This document shows, one piece after another, positions 60,069 through 64,000 of a DNA stretch of 64,000 bases (the first letter of the stretch is position 1; every line of letters starts with the position of its first letter). Position numbers and translations under genes: made by a program. A model generated the notes under the pieces. That model saw nothing but the letters and a program-made list of their open reading frames with translations. It was not told the DNA's origin and searched no databases. Location of the stretch: the NCBI GenBank assembly GCA_026120035.1, contig JALRME010000005.1:496001-560000 (forward strand). The letters are read 5' to 3'. This DNA is from Coleophoma eucalyptorum. Taxonomy: Eukaryota > Ascomycota > Leotiomycetes > Helotiales > Dermateaceae.

Positions 60069-61586
60069 ATGGAAGCAACTCCGTCGACGGTTCCAGATGA
60101 ACCGCAAAAGGTTGTTCGCAGCACAACTACACACTCCGATTTCACAAGCGCTATAGGAGATGCCTTACCTATTGCCAAAGCTCTACTTCCCAAAGTCCCG
60201 CTGATTGTAAAGACAGCTCTCTGCCACACGCTCGGTGTGTCGGAGCATTCTAAGCATTGGGACTTACGCACGGAGGTCACCGTCAACGTCCTGCGATCCT
60301 TTGTTGATGGTTCTACGAAACCTTCACCGATTTCTAAGACTCAAAAGTTGCTGAATAAAGACCCCGGTGTCAAAGGCAAAATATGGGTATCCACGACGCA
60401 TTTGCAGAGACCAGCGGAGGATGATGTGAGAAAGGCTCTATGCGACGCTATCGAGCAGATGAAAGAACCTGGCGCGCAGCCCGGTGGATATACGATACCA
60501 AAGCTTCAAGATGTTGAAGCGGAGTGGACAGCATATCGAGCAGGCGCAACGAAGAATTCAGCGCCTCCGAGGATCTCAGAGGCGGAGAAGTACAAAGAGA
60601 TGATGCGGGAAGTGTCGTCGCCGGTGACGGTGCTCTATTTCCATGGCGGCGCATATTACTTGCTGGATCCGAGCTCACATCGCCCCACGACCAAGAAGCT
60701 TGCGAAGATTACCAAAGGTCGAGTTCTCTCTGTTCGCTATCGCTTAGCACCTCAGAATCCATTTCCAGCTGCACTGCTGGACGCGCTCGTCGCTTACCTC
60801 AACCTACTCTACCCAGGCCCAGGGTCGTTCCACGAGGCTGTCGAACCTAAGCATATCGTGTTTGGAGGCGACAGTGCAGGTGGGAACCTTTGTCTCGTAC
60901 TTCTCCAAACACTGCTCCAGTTCCGTCGAGCAGGTTTAAAGCTGCTCTGGAATGGCAGCGAGAGGGAAATCCCTCTACCAGCAGGTGTCTCGCTCAACAG
61001 CGCCTGGTGCGATATCACACTCTCCTCGCCATCCTGCGACCACAATGCCTCCTACGACTACCTCCCCGTTCCATCTGCTCAATTCTCTAAACCACCGCCC
61101 CCCTGCCCAGCCTGGCCTGCTAAGCCGCCACGAACACATCTCTACGCCGAAGACGCACTCTTAACGCACCCTCTCGTATCACCTATAGTTGCGCCAACCT
61201 GGGCTGGATCGCCTCCCCTATTTGTCGAATGCGGCACAGAGTTACTCACAGATGAGAACCACTACCTCGCCACGAAAGCCTCGGGCGAAGGCATCGTCGT
61301 CGTCTTCGAAGAGTATGCCACCATGCCTCATTGTTTTGGCATGCTCTTAGAACATATCCCCGGCTCGAAGCGCATGTTCCAGGGCTGGACCGATTTTATC
61401 AGCAGTGTGGTGCTGAATCCAGGGAGCGTGCGAACAAAGGGCACCAGGATTGCAGCGAAGACCTTGGTTGAGGAGAAGGTGGACCTGAAGTCTCTGAGCA
61501 GCTTTACGGCGGAGGAGGTGAAAGCGAGGATGCAGGTGAGGGTTAAGAAGATGACAGAGGGGAGGGGAGAGACTGCGAAGTTGTAA
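60069..61586 (+). CDS. Alpha/beta hydrolase, hormone-sensitive-lipase-like (fold-3) family
   Basis: Serine esterase or lipase of 505 residues in one exon. The oxyanion-hole motif is LYFHGGAYYLLDP (His192-Gly-Gly), the nucleophile elbow is FGGDSAGGNL (Ser269), and the HSL-type block around it (RYRLAPQNPFPAALLDA) is typical. The acid and histidine are likely in LFVECGTELLTDENHYL and TMPHCFGML. The N-terminal about 120 residues form a cap or domain with no clear motif, and a proline-rich insert (about 335-360) precedes LYAEDALLTHPLVSP. The substrate is unknown; similar fungal enzymes act on short- to medium-chain esters. The start is the first ATG (good context, GCCATGG); the frame upstream to 60006 lacks ATG. 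No signal peptide, so the enzyme is probably intracellular. Confidence 0.86.
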   Translation: MEATPSTVPDEPQKVVRSTTTHSDFTSAIGDALPIAKALLPKVPLIVKTALCHTLGVSEHSKHWDLRTEVTVNVLRSFVDGSTKPSPISKTQKLLNKDPGVKGKIWVSTTHLQRPAEDDVRKALCDAIEQMKEPGAQPGGYTIPKLQDVEAEWTAYRAGATKNSAPPRISEAEKYKEMMREVSSPVTVLYFHGGAYYLLDPSSHRPTTKKLAKITKGRVLSVRYRLAPQNPFPAALLDALVAYLNLLYPGPGSFHEAVEPKHIVFGGDSAGGNLCLVLLQTLLQFRRAGLKLLWNGSEREIPLPAGVSLNSAWCDITLSSPSCDHNASYDYLPVPSAQFSKPPPPCPAWPAKPPRTHLYAEDALLTHPLVSPIVAPTWAGSPPLFVECGTELLTDENHYLATKASGEGIVVVFEEYATMPHCFGMLLEHIPGSKRMFQGWTDFISSVVLNPGSVRTKGTRIAAKTLVEEKVDLKSLSSFTAEEVKARMQVRVKKMTEGRGETAKL

Positions 61587-62187
61587 TTCAAGGGGTGTTT
61601 TGACGAGGCTTTCTTTGTCCTGTACATAATAAGGTTCACTTGATGAATAATGGCGGCTTGTGATATGTGATACAAATAGAGACCTGTAGAATAAATAAAC
61701 TCTGTTTTGTTGCAATAAGCGAGCTACATACACTGACTGCAGAGACAAAAGGATGGCACAAAACTTGCCGTGCATATTTCCCCACTGGCTCTCATGTGGT
61801 GCTGTAGGCCGCACTGGAAGCTGAGGTACAATCTTTATTTATTCCAAAGCTTACTCACATGCGCTGCGGCGACCTTAATCAACGGCTCACATCGCTCTCA
61901 AGTAGGCTGGCTGGGCGGGATGGGCAGATTTGTTGGCGGGTGCTAGATGGGAGCATTCTCTATTTACGAGGGGGGGATTCCACCTGATATAGACATAAAA
62001 AGGATTCAGACTGAATCCATTAGATAGAGTAAAGCATCGCCATATCATCATACATCCATTCTTCCATCCACCAAGTTGTGACACACCCTAACTCCAATTC
62101 CAATGCAATTTCCACCATACCAACCGGTTGCCAGATTTGAGTCCTTATTGAACTCTTCTACACGAAGGTTTGGCCTCTTTTGGTTAC
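61587..62187. other. Convergent intergenic region, hydrolase / PEX14
   Basis: 601 bp of 3' UTR-like sequence, no gene seen. Confidence 0.5.
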
Positions 62188-63391
62188 TTAAGATGATCCG
62201 CTCGCCTCTTGCGACCCACTTGCAGCAGATGGAGTAGGATTCTTGTTCGCGGCTGCCATTTGCCATGCTGGGATGGCAGCTCGTCCAGCTGGGGCTCCGG
62301 TGCCAAATGGGCTTGAGCTTCGTGCCTGCAAGGAAGCGATAGAATCAGTTCCTGTAGGTGAGCTTACGCTGGCTGGCTTGGGCGTTGTGCTGTCCCCTGA
62401 TGATGTTGCATTGGTAGTGCTAAGGCCGGTGGTAGGTGTAGAAGCCCCGTTGCTCAACGCTGCTCCTGTTGTGCGGCCATATGAGCTTGTTGGGGTCGAT
62501 GCTGAAGGATTCATTCGTTGACCCATAAGTGTCTTGAGACTCTTAAGTTCGGCATTGAGTTCGCGTAGTCGGGTATCGGTGGATTCTTTCTGGCCTTCCA
62601 TGGCTCGTGGGATTAGGTCTTTCAAGCTTCGCACTTCGTCGCTAATCCGTCGTGACTCATCTTCTCGTCTTCGACTTGATGCCTTCAGCTCACCAACTAC
62701 AGTCTCCACTTCAGTAAGAGCGGTATCTAGTCGCTCGGTTCTGGCCTCCTCTGACGACTTTAAGGCCTCTGTATCCTTCGCTAGCTGATCGAGAAGCGCA
62801 AATGCCTTTTCAAACGATTCATCGATGGCTTGCTTGTCTTGCTCAAGTTGCGGCGCAGTCGGAGGTGCAATCATGGGATACACATAACGCTGTATCAGTC
62901 AGTCAGCACATCAATATATCTTGAAAGCAGGTTAAACCCACCTTTGCCACGAAGTACAGTCCATATCCTACACCACCCATAACGGTCGCCATAATAAACC
63001 AATCTCGCCAGTCTCTCGTTGGTACCGCAGGCGGTGGTGGTTGCTGCCATGGAGACTGCTGATATGCTCCATAACTGGGCGGCGCTTGACGTGCTACCTG
63101 TTGTTGAGGCGCATAATTTGAATAGCTTGGTGCAGCTTCCCCGCCAGCTCTAGCCAGCGCAGTATCAACCTCCTCCTGCGTCAAATTCTTGGATTGCAAG
63201 AATGCAATTCGGTTCTCGACTGGGGATGAAGCAACGCTGGGGTCCTGGAGAACTAGATCGATATTAGTATTGCGACTTTGCGCTTTCGGAGATGGCTCTC
63301 ACATGTTACCTGTATTGGTGATTAGCAGCGTTGTATCGGAGGATAACAATAGACTTACAGCAGACGCAACAAGATCTTCTCTGATCGCCAT
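62188..63391 (-). CDS. PEX14: Peroxin 14, peroxisomal import docking protein
   Basis: Peroxisomal membrane docking factor for the PEX5 and PEX7 cargo receptors and part of the import pore. Exons complement(62188..62889, 62942..63252, 63303..63309, 63359..63391) give 350 residues. The N-terminal conserved domain reads MAIREDLVASA + V-T-F + LQDPSVASSPVENRIAFLQ and continues SKNLTQEEVDTALARAG; it is complete only if the 7-nt exon at 63303-63309 is used. A Pro/Gln-rich linker (about 55-90) follows, then the membrane helix (WFIMATVMGGVGYGLYFVAK, about 98-117), KRYVYPMIAPPT at the third intron, a coiled coil (about 130-215), and a Ser/Thr-rich, disordered tail. Introns are 49, 50 and 52 nt, with CTAAT or CTGAC branch points. 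It diverges from the probable NDC80 gene over 326 bp. Confidence 0.93.
63303..63309 (-). other. PEX14: 7-nt microexon of PEX14
   Basis: Seven nucleotides (GTAACAT in the sense direction) lie between an upstream CAATACAG acceptor and a downstream GTGAGAG donor, each flanking intron with its own CTAAT branch point. They supply V-T and the first base of the next Phe, keeping the conserved A-V-T-F-L-Q-D-P sequence in frame. Skipping would frameshift and truncate the protein. Confidence 0.82.
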
Positions 63392-63717
63392 GTTGAAGAT
63401 GCGACACAGATGACCACTTGCGTGGTACACTCGTACTTGATCTTTGCAAGACTAGAGAAACCGTCATCAGAATCTGGGGAGCCCATCATAAATTCGGGGG
63501 CCGGCAGCCGAGGCACAAGACCCGGCTATGACACGTGATCAATATGATGTGGCTTGCGTCGGTCGTTGCTGGGCAACCACATGTTGCGGGCGCGTAGATT
63601 TCCAGAAAACATCCGCATAACACAATCTCGCGCATTAGGAAGCTTTATCATAGAAAATCAGATTGCTATATTCCTCAACTACGTAACAGAAGATTTGGCG
63701 CAACTCAACACGCACAT
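63392..63717. promoter_or_regulatory. Divergent promoter region, PEX14 / NDC80-like
   Basis: 326 bp between two divergent start codons, holding both promoters; no individual site assigned. Confidence 0.4.
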
Positions 63718-64000
63718 ATGTCGCAAGACACAGGGCTTTTTTCTGTGCGCAGACCACGAGAAGTAAATATATCTTCGGCTCAGTTGTTGCTTCCTTCAAA
63801 ATGCTAATTTTCATCCACAGACCCTCGGAGGTATCAGCTATAATTCTAACATCCCACAACCTGCTTCAGCGATGAAGCGCTCCAACTCCATGTCTGGATT
63901 CGGCAATGCGCCTTTCACCGCAAACCATGGACGGTCCATCTCAGGGCCTCGTGCATCGCTCGCACCACGACCAAATCAGCCAATGTTCCATCGCTCCTCA
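63718..64000 (+). CDS. NDC80: Probable NDC80 kinetochore protein, N-terminus (3' end beyond window)
   Basis: Exon 1 is 63718-63762 (MSQDTGLFSVRRPRE), then a 58-nt intron (GTAAAT donor, CTAAT branch, CCACAG acceptor), then exon 2 from 63821 in phase 0 to the window edge. The protein so far is about 75 residues: TLGGISYNSNIPQPASAMKR followed by Ser/Arg/Pro/Gly-rich sequence (NHGRSISGPRASLAPRPNQP). This unstructured, positively charged head resembles the N-terminal tail of fungal Ndc80/Hec1, which binds microtubules and is an Aurora B target, but the match is from memory and no folded domain is within the window. If correct, the globular calponin-homology-like domain should lie to the right. Confidence 0.6.

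Overview
The window is nuclear DNA of a filamentous ascomycete (Pezizomycotina). Genes are monocistronic, on both strands, and cut by many short introns (46-90 nt) with GT..AG ends and CTAAC/CTGAC/CTAAT branch points. Protein similarity as I remember it suggests Leotiomycetes (Botrytis/Sclerotinia relatives), but this is inference only. Twenty-one protein genes can be supported, nearly all housekeeping. I saw no rRNA, tRNA, CRISPR array, transposon or biosynthetic cluster.

Layout. 1-6406 (-): NOT1, scaffold of CCR4-NOT, cut at its 3' end by the window edge. 7572-10477 (+): F-BAR/SH3 cytokinesis protein (Hof1/Cdc15/Imp2). 11045-12378 (+): seipin. 12607-15039 (-): U2SURP/SR140-like splicing factor. 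15414-16763 (+): FAD-dependent amine oxidase. 17500-18433 (-): TATA-binding protein. 21640-23663 (-): ETF-ubiquinone oxidoreductase. 25699-26754 (+): secreted Ala/Thr/Lys-rich repeat protein. 29365-30575 (-): GDS1-like protein. 36243-37358 (+): SCI1/HEL117-like RNA-related protein. 37714-38973 (+): OMS1-like mitochondrial methyltransferase. 39406-43279 (-): MDM1-type sorting nexin. 43650-44626 (-): TRM8. 45068-45489 (+): small spliced membrane protein. 45524-46681 (-): homoserine dehydrogenase. 46948-48000 (+): CCDC174-like. 49453-51606 (-): single-pass membrane protein of unknown role. 57250-58823 (+): HMG-CoA synthase. 60069-61586 (+): alpha/beta hydrolase. 62188-63391 (-): PEX14. 63718-64000 (+): start of a probable NDC80 gene.

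The genes do not form one pathway. Themes are gene expression (NOT1, TBP, U2SURP, CCDC174, TRM8), lipid and organelle biology (seipin, MDM1, HMG-CoA synthase, PEX14, OMS1, ETF-QO) and cell division (Hof1/Cdc15, NDC80). Several neighbours are divergent over short spacers that may be shared promoters: HOM6/CCDC174, PEX14/NDC80, TRM8/small membrane protein, U2SURP/FAD oxidase.

Long gene-free stretches (18.4-21.6, 30.6-36.2 and 51.6-57.2 kb) lie upstream of TBP, GDS1 and HMG-CoA synthase/the membrane protein. They hold microsatellites and chance ORFs but no gene I can support. Points most worth a second look are the secreted protein built by tandem exon-intron duplication, a 7-nt microexon in PEX14, the small spliced membrane protein, and a seipin whose first coding exon appears to be just the start codon. 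All exon joins were derived by eye from splice motifs, reading frame and protein continuity, and checked to sum to whole codons.
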